From Pseudomonadota bacterium (lineage in GTDB: Archaea > Thermoplasmatota > SW-10-69-26 > JACQPN01 > JAJPHT01), in assembly GCA_021325135.1 (NCBI GenBank), contig JAJPHT010000004.1, forward strand, positions 18,527 through 82,526: a stretch of DNA of 64,000 nt, written 5' to 3'. Positions 7,541 through 17,500 of this stretch are shown here, piece by piece. The notes below the pieces were generated by a model that was given only the letters and a program-made list of their open reading frames with translations, did not search any database and had not been told where the DNA came from. The position numbers and the translations under genes are program-made. Within the stretch, counting starts at the first letter, position 1. Every line of letters starts with the position of its first letter.

Positions 7541-9271
7541 ATGGTTGTGCGAGTCCCAGCCCTGCTTATCCTGGCCTCTTTGCTTCTCCTCAACGTCGTC
7601 GTCGCCACCCCGGATGGCCCCGCCGACGCCACCCTGACCATCGTCTCGGGCACAAGCGGCGGCTACGGCTGGTACCGCACGCCCGTCGGGATGGACTTCA
7701 ACGCCCACGGCCGCGTCGCCAACGGATCGTACGCTCCCATCCAGTCCCTGGACGTCGTGCGCGACGGCGCCGCGCATGGCCACGCCACGTACGTGGACGA
7801 GTTCGAGACGGCGGCCGCCTGGAACGGCTCCAGCCTCCAGGGCGCTGCGGACCCCACGCTTCACGCGGACGGCACGCTCGTCCAGCAGGGCTTCGCCTCC
7901 CTCAACGTGACCGCCGTGCAGCCCGCCGACGCTCACGACCACCAGGCGAAGGTCACCCGGGCCGCGAGCCTCAACCTCTCTGCCTACGACACTGCCAAGC
8001 TGGCCATCCGCTACGACACGTCCCACTCGGGCTACCTCGTGGGCGGCGTCTACGTCGGCCGCGACGGCAACGTGACCCTGAAGCTCTTCGACGGCGCGCA
8101 GACCACGCTCAGCCAGACCATCGAGCTCTCGCCGGGCGTCTGGAACCAGGTCACGCTGAACCTCTCGGCCATGACCTCGCCCAACGTGACCGCCATCGAG
8201 GTGGACATCGACTCCCCCCGCGCCACCTACGCGCTCACCTCCTCCGAGACGCAGTGGTTCAACCTCGACGGCTTCCGCGCCTTCGCCAAGGCGGACCTCG
8301 TGGAGTCCTCCGAGGGCGACCACCTCTGGCACGTCCGCGTGAACGACTCCGCGGGCTCCACCGACGCGGCGGACGTCCACGTCCGCGTCGACATGACGGC
8401 CCCCACCACCAATGCCAGCATCAACGGCACGCTGGGCCAGAACGGCTGGTACGTCAGCTCCACCAAGGTCCTCTTCAACGGCTCCGACGCCCTCAGCGGC
8501 TACCAGAGCACCCGCTGCACGATCAATGGCGGCTCGCTCATGAACTGCCCCGGCTACGTCCTCATCCCCGCCTCCGACGGCGCCTACACCGTTTCGTACT
8601 GGGGCTACGACTACGCGGGCAACCAGGAAACGCACCAGTCCATCGTCGTGCGCCAAGACCGGAACGCGCCCAACTTCGGCTACACGCGCACCTCCACGGG
8701 CACGTGCTTCCCCAACGGCTGGTGCAACGGCAACGTCACCCTGGCCATCAGCGCGAGCGACGGAGCCAGCGGCCTCGCGAACGTTTCGTACCGCGTCAAT
8801 GGAGGCGCCTGGACGACCACCGCCAACGGCACCACCACCCTCTCGTTCGCCACCGACGGCTGGTACAACGTCGAAGGATACGCCGTGGACAACGCGGGGA
8901 ACGCGCTTTCCACGCGCACGTACAGCTTCGGCGTCGACAAGACGCGCCCGGTGGTCGACTCGTACTCGCCCAACGCCACGGCGTGCCCCTCGGACATCGT
9001 CGCGGCGCTCTACCACGACGCGACGAGCGGCGTCGACGCGAACGGCACGACCCTGCGCGTCGAGCAGCACGTCGGCACCGCGCCGGCGGACCGCTGGGTC
9101 GACGTGACCTCCGCGGGAACGATCCACAAGGACGGATCGTCGATTACGTGGACCTCCACCGGGCCCATGGCCGTGGGCGACTACCGCGCGACGGTCAACG
9201 TGCAGGACAACGCGGCGAACGTCGCGGCGCTCCAGTGGGGCTTCACCGTCGGGCTCTACTCGTACTGCTGA
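7541..9271 (+). CDS. Secreted surface protein with Ig-like repeats
   Basis: 576 residues beginning with a signal peptide (LLILASLLLLNVVVA). Residues ~20-280 form a Ser/Thr/Asn-rich ectodomain with many N-glycosylation sequons (NGS, NVT, NLS). Residues ~280-560 hold tandem ~90-residue beta-sandwich units starting at D-x-T-AP or D-R-NAP (MTAPTTNAS, DRNAPNFGY, DKTRPVVDSY), each with an N-G-W-Y/C-N motif and a final YDYAGN or VDNAGN motif, like Ig-like or OmpL47-type repeats. No C-terminal anchor is visible. It sits between the ABC ATPase and its likely permease, so it may be the cargo or partner of that exporter. Confidence 0.75.
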   Translation: MVVRVPALLILASLLLLNVVVATPDGPADATLTIVSGTSGGYGWYRTPVGMDFNAHGRVANGSYAPIQSLDVVRDGAAHGHATYVDEFETAAAWNGSSLQGAADPTLHADGTLVQQGFASLNVTAVQPADAHDHQAKVTRAASLNLSAYDTAKLAIRYDTSHSGYLVGGVYVGRDGNVTLKLFDGAQTTLSQTIELSPGVWNQVTLNLSAMTSPNVTAIEVDIDSPRATYALTSSETQWFNLDGFRAFAKADLVESSEGDHLWHVRVNDSAGSTDAADVHVRVDMTAPTTNASINGTLGQNGWYVSSTKVLFNGSDALSGYQSTRCTINGGSLMNCPGYVLIPASDGAYTVSYWGYDYAGNQETHQSIVVRQDRNAPNFGYTRTSTGTCFPNGWCNGNVTLAISASDGASGLANVSYRVNGGAWTTTANGTTTLSFATDGWYNVEGYAVDNAGNALSTRTYSFGVDKTRPVVDSYSPNATACPSDIVAALYHDATSGVDANGTTLRVEQHVGTAPADRWVDVTSAGTIHKDGSSITWTSTGPMAVGDYRATVNVQDNAANVAALQWGFTVGLYSYC

Positions 9272-9332
9272 ACCGGGCCACGGGGGGCGGGGACCCGCGA
9301 CCTTCATAGGCCGCCCCCGCCTCCCCTGGCCA

Positions 9333-10094
9333 ATGGGCCACGAAGGGCAGGCGATGTACGCGCTCTGGCTGCGCGAGATGAAGGTCTTCCTGCGGGAGAA
9401 GCCGCGCATCGTGAGCGCCATCGTCACGCCGCTCCTGCTCATCGGCGCCATCGGCACGGGCTTCGCCGCCACGACGCAGTTCATCGACCCGCGCTATCAG
9501 GGCATCTCCTACGAGTCGTTCATGTTCCCCGGCGTCCTCGCCATGGGCGTCCTCTTCGGCACCGTGTTCTACGGGCTCAACATCGTCTGGGACAAGCGCC
9601 TCGACGTGCTCAAGGAGGTGCTCGTGGCGCCCGTCTCGCGCACGACGATCTTCTTCGGCAAGGTCATCGGCGGCAGCACGCAGGCCGTCGCGCAGAGCGC
9701 CATCCTCCTCGTGGCGGGCCTCTTCCTGTTCCACACCTCGCTCGCGGGCTCGCTCCTCGCCCTCCTCTTCGCGCTGCTCCTGGCCATCCTCTTCGTGAGC
9801 ATCGGCCTCTTCCTGGGCAGCTTCTTCGAGAGCTTCGAAGGCTTCCAGCTCATCGTGAGCTTCGTCGTCTTCCCGCTCTTCTTCCTCTCGGGCGCGCTCT
9901 ACCCCGTGGAGAACCTGCCCACCTGGCTCACGGTCGTCACGCGGCTCAACCCCGCGACCTACGCCGTGGACGGCCTGCGCGGCGCGCTCCTGGGCCCCAC
10001 CGCGTTCGGCTACGCCACCGACGCGGCCGTGCTCCTGGGCTTCGGGCTCGCCTTCCTCGCGGCGGGCACGTGGGCGTTCAAGCGCATGACCTGA
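9333..10094 (+). CDS. ABC-2 type transporter permease
   Basis: 253 residues (an ATG at 9354 would trim 7) with six hydrophobic segments and the ABC-2 hallmark order: cytoplasmic RPRIVSA-like entry (LREKPRIVSAIVTPLLLIG), the amphipathic DKRLDVLKEVLVAPVSR loop, and the late LFFLSGALYPVENLP element. It is the natural partner of the ATPase at 6466. Members are usually ~250 aa, so it is full length. Confidence 0.92.
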   Translation: MGHEGQAMYALWLREMKVFLREKPRIVSAIVTPLLLIGAIGTGFAATTQFIDPRYQGISYESFMFPGVLAMGVLFGTVFYGLNIVWDKRLDVLKEVLVAPVSRTTIFFGKVIGGSTQAVAQSAILLVAGLFLFHTSLAGSLLALLFALLLAILFVSIGLFLGSFFESFEGFQLIVSFVVFPLFFLSGALYPVENLPTWLTVVTRLNPATYAVDGLRGALLGPTAFGYATDAAVLLGFGLAFLAAGTWAFKRMT

Positions 10095-10196
10095 TCCGCC
10101 GCGCGTGCCCTCCTGGGCCGGCTCGCCGAACGCCGGCATCCAGCCGTTCGTCGAATGGGCGGCAACCGGGAAACGCGGCTTCGGCCACGGAAGCGC

Positions 10197-10418
10197 ATGG
10201 TCCGCCGCGAGCCCCGACCGTTCGCGACCCTCGGCATGGTCCTCCTCGTGGCGATCCTCGTCGCGGGGTGCGCCTCCACGCAGGAGAGCGTCGCGCCCAA
10301 CACGACCGCGAACGGATCGGGCAACCTCAGCAATTCGACGAACGAGACGCCCACGTCGCCCTTCCCGGGGTTCAACACGACGGCGGGAAGCGGCCAGACG
10401 CCGGTCGTGGGGCCCTGA
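10197..10418 (+). CDS. Small Asn/Thr-rich lipoprotein
   Basis: 73 residues from ATG 10197 (a longer frame from 10155 exists). An N-terminal RREPRP is followed by a hydrophobic stretch and a lipobox (LVAGCAS), then a low-complexity tail with repeated N-x-S/T sequons (NTTANGSGNLSNSTNET). Probably a lipid-anchored, N-glycosylated surface peptide of unknown role. Its TGA stop abuts the stop of the opposite-strand gene (TGATCA), so the genes meet tail to tail with no gap. Confidence 0.6.
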   Translation: MVRREPRPFATLGMVLLVAILVAGCASTQESVAPNTTANGSGNLSNSTNETPTSPFPGFNTTAGSGQTPVVGP

Positions 10419-10781
10419 TCAGCGCCGCGCGGCGTACGCCTTCCGGATGAACTCCTGCACGTGCCCGTCCAGGGCGTCGGAGGAGTCCAGCGCCACGTAG
10501 CGGTCGACGCCGCGGCGCAGCAGGCGTCCCATGGGGTCCTCCAGCGGCACGTCCTCGGGGAACGCCAACGTGGGCGGCCCGCGCGCCGAGCGCACCGACA
10601 CGAAGGGGCGGGTCCGGCGAAGGTACGCGACCTCGCCGCTCTCCACCCGCTCGACGACGTCGGGGCCCAGCGAAAGCGCCAGCGCGCGCACGGCGAGGAA
10701 CGCCATGCGCGGCTCGGGGCGCATCCGCTGGAGGAATCCCGTGAGGCGCGCATGCTCCGCGCGCACGTCCTGCTCGCTCAC
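10419..10781 (-). CDS. Conserved small protein, possibly DUF5655-like
   Basis: 120 residues from a GTG start, soluble and basic. It has an N-terminal helical half and a C-terminal part with RRTRPFVSVRSARGPPTLAF and a YVALDSSDALDGHVQEFIRK ending, resembling small DUF5655-type proteins; this assignment is from memory of the pattern and uncertain. A single-gene unit converging on the lipoprotein gene. Confidence 0.5.
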   Translation of the reverse strand: MSEQDVRAEHARLTGFLQRMRPEPRMAFLAVRALALSLGPDVVERVESGEVAYLRRTRPFVSVRSARGPPTLAFPEDVPLEDPMGRLLRRGVDRYVALDSSDALDGHVQEFIRKAYAARR

Positions 10782-10843
10782 CGGGCGCAGGATATGGGAC
10801 GTTCCTGCGGTGAAGGCTTGTGGTACGGGAATGAGGGGGAAAT

Positions 10844-10881
10844 GGGAGGTTCAGGAGGGGCTCGCCCCCCGAACCCCCCGC
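10844..10881. repeat. GC-rich hairpin repeat, short copy
   Basis: GGGAGGTTCAGGAGGGG, a CTCG loop and CCCCCCGAACCCCCC form a hairpin. This is one arm-unit of the dispersed element also found at 18309-18467 and 51719-51845. Here it lies directly downstream of the CocE-type hydrolase gene, as a possible 3'-end structure. Confidence 0.6.
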
Positions 10882-10883
10882 TT

Positions 10884-12695
10884 TCACCTGCACGATTGCC
10901 GGATGAGCGCCCCGCAGGGCGGCTCGGGTGCCTGGGCGCGCGCCCCGGGCAGCACGGGCAGCGTGAGGACGCTGGGGTGCTGCGCGTCGTGGAGCACCGT
11001 GTCCACCGCGGGGAGGGGCGTGGGGGCCAGGGCCCACAGCTCGGGGATCGTGGTGGGGGCCTCGATGGCGAGGCGGATCTGCGTGCCAGCGCGGAAGGCC
11101 TGCCCGAGCGGGAAGACCTCGACGCTGAATTCCTCCGGGGCGCCCGGCGTGAGCAGGCGCTGGTCCGCCTGCTGGTGCGTCTGGTAGGGGCGGTAGAGGG
11201 TGCTCTGCGCGGGGTCCAGCGCGCGGTGGCTCGCGCGCAGCCAGCCCTTCTGGACGTAGGTCTCGTGCCCGTCCGACCCGCCAGGGGAGGATAGGTCGGA
11301 CCGGGGTCCGGCCGTGTCGGGCGTGAGATAGCTCACCGTGACCTGGAAGTCGGTGTCGGGCGCGGTGCTGCTGGCCCAGAAGGTGAGGTTCGCGGGGCCC
11401 AGGGCGACCACGTCGTGGTCCAGCGGCGCGGTGTCGTAGACGAGGCGCGTGGGGCCGGGCGTGGCGAGGTTGGTGGGCGGGCTGCTGGTGGGCCAGTAGC
11501 CGTACCCCGCGTCGTTGGAGGAGGAGCCGCCGTAGGCGTAGCTGTCCGCGGGCTCGGCGCCCTGGGGCGGCTCCGGGGAGAGGGCGCCGCCCTGGTGGAG
11601 GTAGAGGCGCAGCGGCGTGACGTTCTCCACGGGCCACGAGGGGTACGTCGTCGTCCACGAGGGCGCGCGCGTCGCGGCGAGGGCGTCCCACCACACGGTG
11701 ACGCGGGGCTCGCGCTCGAAGCCGTTGTCCTCGCCCTTGACGTAGTGGTCGAAGAAGCGCGCCAGCCGGTCGAGGCTCTGCGGCGTGCGGTACATGCCGT
11801 GGTCGCCGTTGCTCAGCGTCAGGAAGTACGTGGTGTTCAGCCGCTCGACCACGTCCACGCCCCGCACGCCCACCTGCTCGTCCTGCCAGCTCTGGAAGAG
11901 ATAGAGGGGCACGGTGATGTTGCTCACGAGGTAGAGCGGGCTCCGCTCCTTGATGAGGTCGTCGTCCCACATGTGCTCCTGCGCCTGCACGAAGGGGTTG
12001 TAGCGCGCGTTGAGCGCCTGCCGCTGGGCGACGTTTTGCGCGCAGAGGGTGTCGCCCGCCGCGATCTGCCGCCCCTCGGCCTCGTAGCCGGGCTCGGGCT
12101 GGGCGAGGAAGCTCCAGAGGCCCGCGAAGCCGTCGTTGAAGATGCCGCCCGGGTAGGCCACGTCGCGGTAGATGTCGCCATAGACATGCCCCGGCGCGGC
12201 GGCCAGGAGGTGCGGAGGACGCTTGGCGGCGACGAAGAGCTGCGTGATGCCCGGGTAGGACTTGCCGATCATGCCCACCTTGCCGTCGCTCCACGTCTGG
12301 TTCGCCACCCACTCGACGGCGTCGTAGCCGTCGTCGGCCTGCACGGGCGCGAAGAAGTCGAACACGCCGCCGCTGCACCCGGTCCCGCGCACGTTCACGC
12401 CGATGAGCGCGTACCCCTTGGCGAGGTACGTGGGCGCGTAGCCCGCGCCGGGGCCCGAGTCGAATTGATAGCCCGGGCTGTAGCCGCTGTACTCCATGAG
12501 CGTGGGGAAGCGGCCCGAGCCGTCGCCGGGCAGGAGGAGATCGTAGGCGAGGAGCGTGCCGTCGCGCGTCGCGAGGTAGCCACGCTTCTCCACGTAGCCC
12601 GAGGGCGCGGAAGGGGTCGAGGAGGCGGCGCCGGAGAGGCACCCGGCCACCAGGAGGAGGGCCACGAGGGCGACCGCGCGGAGACGAAGCGGCAT
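10884..12695 (-). CDS. CocE/NonD family serine hydrolase, lipoprotein
   Basis: 603 residues. Signal peptide with lipobox (LLVAGCLSG) predicts a lipid-anchored outer-surface enzyme. The alpha/beta-hydrolase core carries the nucleophile motif GKSYPG, the acid in FQSWQDEQV and the His in SNGDHGMYR, in the order of X-Pro dipeptidyl-peptidase/CocE enzymes, followed by the jelly-roll C-terminal domain from about residue 355. Likely substrates are peptides or esters. Two GTGCSG/NVRGTG blocks before the nucleophile are family-typical. A GTTCAAG promoter-like box lies about 25-30 nt upstream (12719-12727, minus strand), and a hairpin repeat follows the gene. Confidence 0.9.
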   Translation of the reverse strand: MPLRLRAVALVALLLVAGCLSGAASSTPSAPSGYVEKRGYLATRDGTLLAYDLLLPGDGSGRFPTLMEYSGYSPGYQFDSGPGAGYAPTYLAKGYALIGVNVRGTGCSGGVFDFFAPVQADDGYDAVEWVANQTWSDGKVGMIGKSYPGITQLFVAAKRPPHLLAAAPGHVYGDIYRDVAYPGGIFNDGFAGLWSFLAQPEPGYEAEGRQIAAGDTLCAQNVAQRQALNARYNPFVQAQEHMWDDDLIKERSPLYLVSNITVPLYLFQSWQDEQVGVRGVDVVERLNTTYFLTLSNGDHGMYRTPQSLDRLARFFDHYVKGEDNGFEREPRVTVWWDALAATRAPSWTTTYPSWPVENVTPLRLYLHQGGALSPEPPQGAEPADSYAYGGSSSNDAGYGYWPTSSPPTNLATPGPTRLVYDTAPLDHDVVALGPANLTFWASSTAPDTDFQVTVSYLTPDTAGPRSDLSSPGGSDGHETYVQKGWLRASHRALDPAQSTLYRPYQTHQQADQRLLTPGAPEEFSVEVFPLGQAFRAGTQIRLAIEAPTTIPELWALAPTPLPAVDTVLHDAQHPSVLTLPVLPGARAQAPEPPCGALIRQSCR

Positions 12696-12800
12696 CGCGC
12701 GCCGACCCCTCCCCGCCGGCTTGAACGCTTTGGTGAGCCCGGCTCTCCTTCCCTGGAAAGCGGCCGGAAGCCGGATGCAGCCCGCGCGCCAAGAGGGCCC

Positions 12801-13001
12801 ATGCGGTCCCTTCTGCTGCTGGGGCTCTGCGTCGCGCTCCTGTCCGGCTGCTTCGCCCCCGAGGGGAGCGAGTCGACGGCGCCCAGCAGCCCGACCGTCG
12901 CGCAGCCCCCCGCGGGGACCCCCACGGGCTGCGCGGGCCCCGGCCCTGCCGCGACGAGCCGCGTCTGCAACGACACGGACCTCGCCAACGCGTCCATCTG
13001 A
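12801..13001 (+). CDS. Small lipoprotein with cysteine-rich tail
   Basis: 66 residues: signal peptide and lipobox (VALLSGCFAP), then a short Ser/Thr/Pro-rich spacer and two further cysteines (TGCAGPGP, RVCNDTD). An AAGAGGG ribosome-binding-like sequence precedes the ATG. It is divergent from the CocE hydrolase gene. Function unknown. Confidence 0.6.
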   Translation: MRSLLLLGLCVALLSGCFAPEGSESTAPSSPTVAQPPAGTPTGCAGPGPAATSRVCNDTDLANASI

Positions 13002-13042
13002 AGCGCGAAATCCTCATGCCGGGCGCCCGCCTCGGCCCTCCC

Positions 13043-13726
13043 ATGACGCGCGCCGTCGTGCTCCTCTCGGGCGGCCTCGACTCCACCGTCGCCTGCGCCA
13101 TGGCCAAGGCCGCGGGCCACGAGGTCCACGCCGTGTCGTTCGACTACGGGCAGCGCCACAGGCGCGAGCTGGAGAGCGCGAAGGCCGTCGCCAAGGCGCT
13201 GGGCGCGCGCTCGCACTCCGTCCTCAAGGTGCCCGTGGGAGACTACGGCGGCAGCGCGCTGACCGACCACGGGATCGCCGTGCCCACCGGGCGCTCCGAG
13301 AAGGACATGGGCGCCGACATCCCGGTGACCTACGTCCCCGCGCGCAACATCGTCTTCCTCTCGCTGGCGCTGGGCGTCGCGGAGGTCAAGGACGCGGAGG
13401 CCATCTACATCGGCGCGAACGCCCTGGACTACTCGGGCTACCCCGACTGCCGGCCCGAGTTCTTCGCGGCCTTCGAGGAGATGGCCCGCCGCGGCACGAA
13501 GCGCGGCGTCGAGGGGCGCCCCGTGCGCATCGAGGTGCCCCTCCAGAGCATGACCAAGGCGGACATCGTGCGCGAGGGCCTCCGCCTCAAGGCCCCTCTG
13601 GACCTGACGTGGTCGTGCTATCAGGGGGGCGAGGTCGCCTGCGGGGTCTGCGACTCGTGCGTCCTGCGCCTGAAGGGCTTCCGCGAGGCGGGGGCCGCGG
13701 ACCCGGTCCCCTACGCGCGGCGTTAG
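13043..13726 (+). CDS. queC: 7-cyano-7-deazaguanine synthase QueC
   Basis: 227 residues from ATG 13043 (the frame opens at 13016). ATP-dependent conversion of 7-carboxy-7-deazaguanine to preQ0, used in archaea for archaeosine in tRNA. The PP-loop SGGLDST lies at residues 9-15, followed by SFDYGQRHRRE, the central YVPARNIVFLS block, and the C-terminal zinc cysteines in SCYQGGEVACGVCDSC. Complete length. No other queuosine/archaeosine genes are in the window. Confidence 0.95.
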   Translation: MTRAVVLLSGGLDSTVACAMAKAAGHEVHAVSFDYGQRHRRELESAKAVAKALGARSHSVLKVPVGDYGGSALTDHGIAVPTGRSEKDMGADIPVTYVPARNIVFLSLALGVAEVKDAEAIYIGANALDYSGYPDCRPEFFAAFEEMARRGTKRGVEGRPVRIEVPLQSMTKADIVREGLRLKAPLDLTWSCYQGGEVACGVCDSCVLRLKGFREAGAADPVPYARR

Positions 13727-13847
13727 GGGATTTTCACAGGACGGTTTCCCGGGTCAAGACCGGTCCAGGCAGCGGGGTTTCCGCAACCGTTAAAGCCGAC
13801 GCCCCCTAAGCGCGCGTCCGTTGCAGCCCGGCCACGAGAGCGTCCCT

Positions 13848-14534
13848 ATGGTGGAGGCGCGGGGCGTCGTCAAGGTCTACCGCACCGGCGCGCTGGAGGT
13901 GCCCGCGCTCCAGGGCGTGGACCTCGTCATCCACCGCGGCGAGATGGTCGCCGTCATGGGCCCCTCCGGCTGCGGGAAGACGACGCTCCTCAACTGCCTC
14001 TCGGGGCTCGACGACATCGACCGGGGGAGCGTCCACGTCGCGGGGCGCGAGATCACCTCCATGAAGGACGCCGAGCGCACCGCGTTCCGCGCCCGCAGCA
14101 TGGGCTTCATCTTCCAGTCCTACAACCTGCTCCCCGTGCTCACCGCGGCGGAGAACGTCGAGCTTCCCCTCCTCGTGGGCGGCGTCGACCCGCGCAGCGC
14201 CCGCAAGCGCGCGCTGGAGGCGTTGGCCTCCGTGGGCCTGCGCGAGCGCGCGGACCACAAGCCCACGGAGCTTTCCGGCGGCCAGCAGCAGCGCGTCACC
14301 ATCGCGCGCTCGCTGGTGAACGATCCCGCCATCGTGTGGGCCGACGAGCCCACGGGCAACCTCGACACCAAGACCGGCCGCGAGGTCCTCGACATCATGC
14401 ACCGGCTCAACCGCGAGCGCGGGCAGACCTACGTCATCGTCACGCACGACCCAGCGCTCGCCGCGACGTGCGACCGCATCATCCACATGGAGAGCGGCCT
14501 CATGGAGCGCGAGGAGATCCCCGCGAAGGCGTGA
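13848..14534 (+). CDS. LolD/MacB-like ABC transporter ATPase
   Basis: 228 residues from ATG 13848 (a TTG at 13821 would add 9 residues and lies ~28 nt after a GTTAAAG TATA-like box). Walker [11 protein letters not shown]-loop FQSYNLLP, signature LSGGQQQR, Walker B IVWADEPT and H-loop VTHDP are all present. The short 'NLDTKTG' D-loop region and size are those of ATPases that pair with FtsX-type permeases. It ends 3 nt before the permease gene. Confidence 0.95.
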   Translation: MVEARGVVKVYRTGALEVPALQGVDLVIHRGEMVAVMGPSGCGKTTLLNCLSGLDDIDRGSVHVAGREITSMKDAERTAFRARSMGFIFQSYNLLPVLTAAENVELPLLVGGVDPRSARKRALEALASVGLRERADHKPTELSGGQQQRVTIARSLVNDPAIVWADEPTGNLDTKTGREVLDIMHRLNRERGQTYVIVTHDPALAATCDRIIHMESGLMEREEIPAKA

Positions 14535-14537
14535 GCC

Positions 14538-17500
14538 ATGGACCCCTACGTCGCGTGGCCGCTGGCGATCGTGGGCGTCGTGCTGCTGGGGTTCGGCGCG
14601 CTGGCGTGGCGCCACCAGGTGCTCGCGCGCATGGGCGTGCGCAACGCGATGCGCCGCAAGTGGCAGAGCGCGGTCGTCGTCGCGGGCCTCATGGTGGGCA
14701 CCGCCATCATCGCGGGCAGCTTCGCCTCGGGCGACTCCCTCTCCTTCGGCATCCGCAAGGGCGCCTACGACGCGCTGGGCCCCGCGGACGTCTTCCTCCA
14801 GACGGAGGGGCAGCTCCACTACCCCGCGGCGCTGCTGGACGACATCCGCGCGAACGCCACCGCGATGAAGGACGTGAAGGCCCTGGCGCCGCTTCTCTAC
14901 GAGGAGGCCGCGCTCTCGGCGCCCGCGACGCACCAGAGCGAGCCGCGCGTGTCGCTCATCGGCCTCGACCCCGCGACGCAGCGGCCCTTCGGCGCGCTCC
15001 ACCTGAGGGGCGGCGGCGTCTTCGACCCCGCGACCCTGGGGCCGGACGACGTGGCGCTCCAGGACGAGGTCGCCGACAAGCTGGGCGTCAAGGCGGGCGA
15101 CTCCGTCTCGCTCCACTACGCCCCGGCCCCCGTGCCGCGCATCCCCAAGCTGTTCCTCTTCAACGGCAGCGTCACCGCTTCCGCGGGCGCGTGCCCCGTC
15201 CCCGGCACGCCCGCGTGCGCGTTCGTCTCGCCGCCCACGGACGCCACCTCCTTCCAGGTGCCCGTGCAGCCCGGCGCCGTGGGGCTGACCACCCTCGTCG
15301 CGTGGCAGGGGGGCGCGGACCTCGACCAGATCGTCAAGGCCCCTGACGGGACCACGTACGCCAACACCAACGGCACGCCCGCGGCTCCCGACGACCCCAG
15401 CGTGCTCAACGTCACGGGAAAGCTCGCGCCGGGCAACTGGACGCTCCAGGTGGGCGCCAAGGCCGCCGCGCAGCAGCCCTTCCGCGCGGTCGCCATGGTG
15501 TTCTACGAGGAGTACAACCTCACCGCGCTCCAGCAGTTCGCGAAGCAGGCGCAGGCCGCCGGCTTCGACCCCGCGCAATTGGGCGCCTCCACCGCGCCGG
15601 GCGAGGGGCAGAGCGCGAGCCTCACCGTGAAGGCCGTCGTGACCAAGGAGGGGTTCGGCGGCTTCCTCCTGGGGGAGAACGCCTTCGCGCGCCTCGACAC
15701 CGTGGGCCGCCTCTACGGCGTCGAGGGGAAGACGAACCTCGCCCTGGCCAGCGCGGACCTCGATCCCGTGAAGGGCCCCCAGCGGACGGCGCTCCTCCTC
15801 GACGCGCTGCCCAAGGCCGTGAACGCCAGCGCCGCGCTCCACCCCGACCAGCCCGCCATCCGCAGCGTGCACGTGACGCCCGTGAAGGAGCGCTTCCTGG
15901 ACGCCGCGGACCGCGCCGGCACGCTGTTCAAGGAGTTCCTCACCAGCATCGGCTCCTTCACCGTGATCGCGGGGATCATGCTCATCGTCAACATCTTCGT
16001 CATGCTCGCCGAGGAGCGCAAGAGCGAGCTTGGCATGGCGCGCGCCGTGGGCCTCTCGCGCCGGCAGCTGGTCTACCTCTTCGGGTTCGAGGGCATGCTC
16101 TACGCGCTCCTCGCGACCGCGGTGGGCGTGCTCCTGGGCGTGGCGCTCGCCTACGGCCTCATCTTCGGCTTCAACGGCATCCTCGCCAACCGCACCGACA
16201 ACGGGCCCGCGTTCACCATCCCCTTCCACGTCGAGCCTTCGAGCCTCGCCATCTCCGGCGCGGCGGGCTTCCTCATCACGCTGGTCACCGTCGCCGTCGC
16301 CTCGTGGCGGGTGAGCCGGCTCAACGTCGTGCGCGCCATCCGCCACGTCGAGGAGCCCCCGAAGACGCCCGGCCGCGCGGCGCTCCTCGTGGGCGCGCTC
16401 CTCGCCCTGGGCGGCGTCGCCTACGCGGCCGAAGGCTGGCTCTCCAACGACTTCCCCGGCAAGATCCTCGGCCCCTGCCTCGCCATGCTGGGTGCGGGGC
16501 TCCTGGCCAGCCGCCTCGTGCGGCCGCGCCTCGCCTATCCCATCGCCGGCGCGGGCATCGCGGCCTTCTGCCTCTACACCATCTTCACCTACGGCAACCC
16601 GCAAGGGCTCGTGAACGCCGTCATGGGGCCCGTCCGCGGCCTCTTCATCGTGCTGGCGGTCGTGCTCATCGTCGTCCACCTCCCGCAGATGGTGAGCCTC
16701 ACCGCGGCGCTCCTGCTGCGCTTCCGGCGCCTCGTGCCCGCCGTGCGGCCGGGCGTCGCGTATCCCCTGGGGAAGAAGACGCGCACGGGCCTGACCATCA
16801 CGATGTTCGCGCTGGTCATGCTGGTCGTCGTGGCGTTCAGCATCTTCGGCTCCACGTTCAACGTCGACCTCCGCAAGCAGAGCGGCGGCTACGACGTGGA
16901 GGGCGACACCACGGTCCCCGTCTCGGGCGATCTCCACGCCTTCGCGCTGGCCAACAAGGACGCCTCGCTCCCCGACCCGTTCCAGCGCGTGGCGCGCTAC
17001 GACGCGCTGCAATACGCCATCGCCTACGGCGGAGGGCTCCTCAAGATCAACGGGCAGCCCATCAACTACCAGGGCCCGCCCGTGGACTACGTCTACGCCT
17101 ACGACGAGGCGTTCGCCCAGAACAACCGCTACGAGCTGCAAAGCGTGGACCCGAGCTATCATTCCCCCCGGGAGGCCTACGAGGCCGTGCTGAAGGACCC
17201 CACGCTGGTCATCGTGAGCGTCGCGGACAACCTCGACTCGCAGGGCCAGCCGGGCGCGCACCACGTCGGGGACACGCTCACCATGGAGACGCCCTCGGGC
17301 ACCGTCTCCTTCCGCATCATCGCGTTCCAGAAGCAGCTCTACCTGGGCGGCGTGTTCGTCAACCCGCAGGTGCTCAAGGCCAACTTCCCCGTCATCCGCG
17401 GCGACTACCTCTTCCAGCTGAAGCCCGGCGAGGACGCGGGCGTCGCGGCGAAGGAGTTGGAGGCCGCCTTCGAGAAGGCCGGCATGGACGCGCAGAGCAT

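Noticed and set aside
13821..13847. TTG start extending the LolD-like ATPase by 9 residues
   Set aside because: The added residues do not resemble the family N terminus; kept as an alternative because of the promoter-box spacing.
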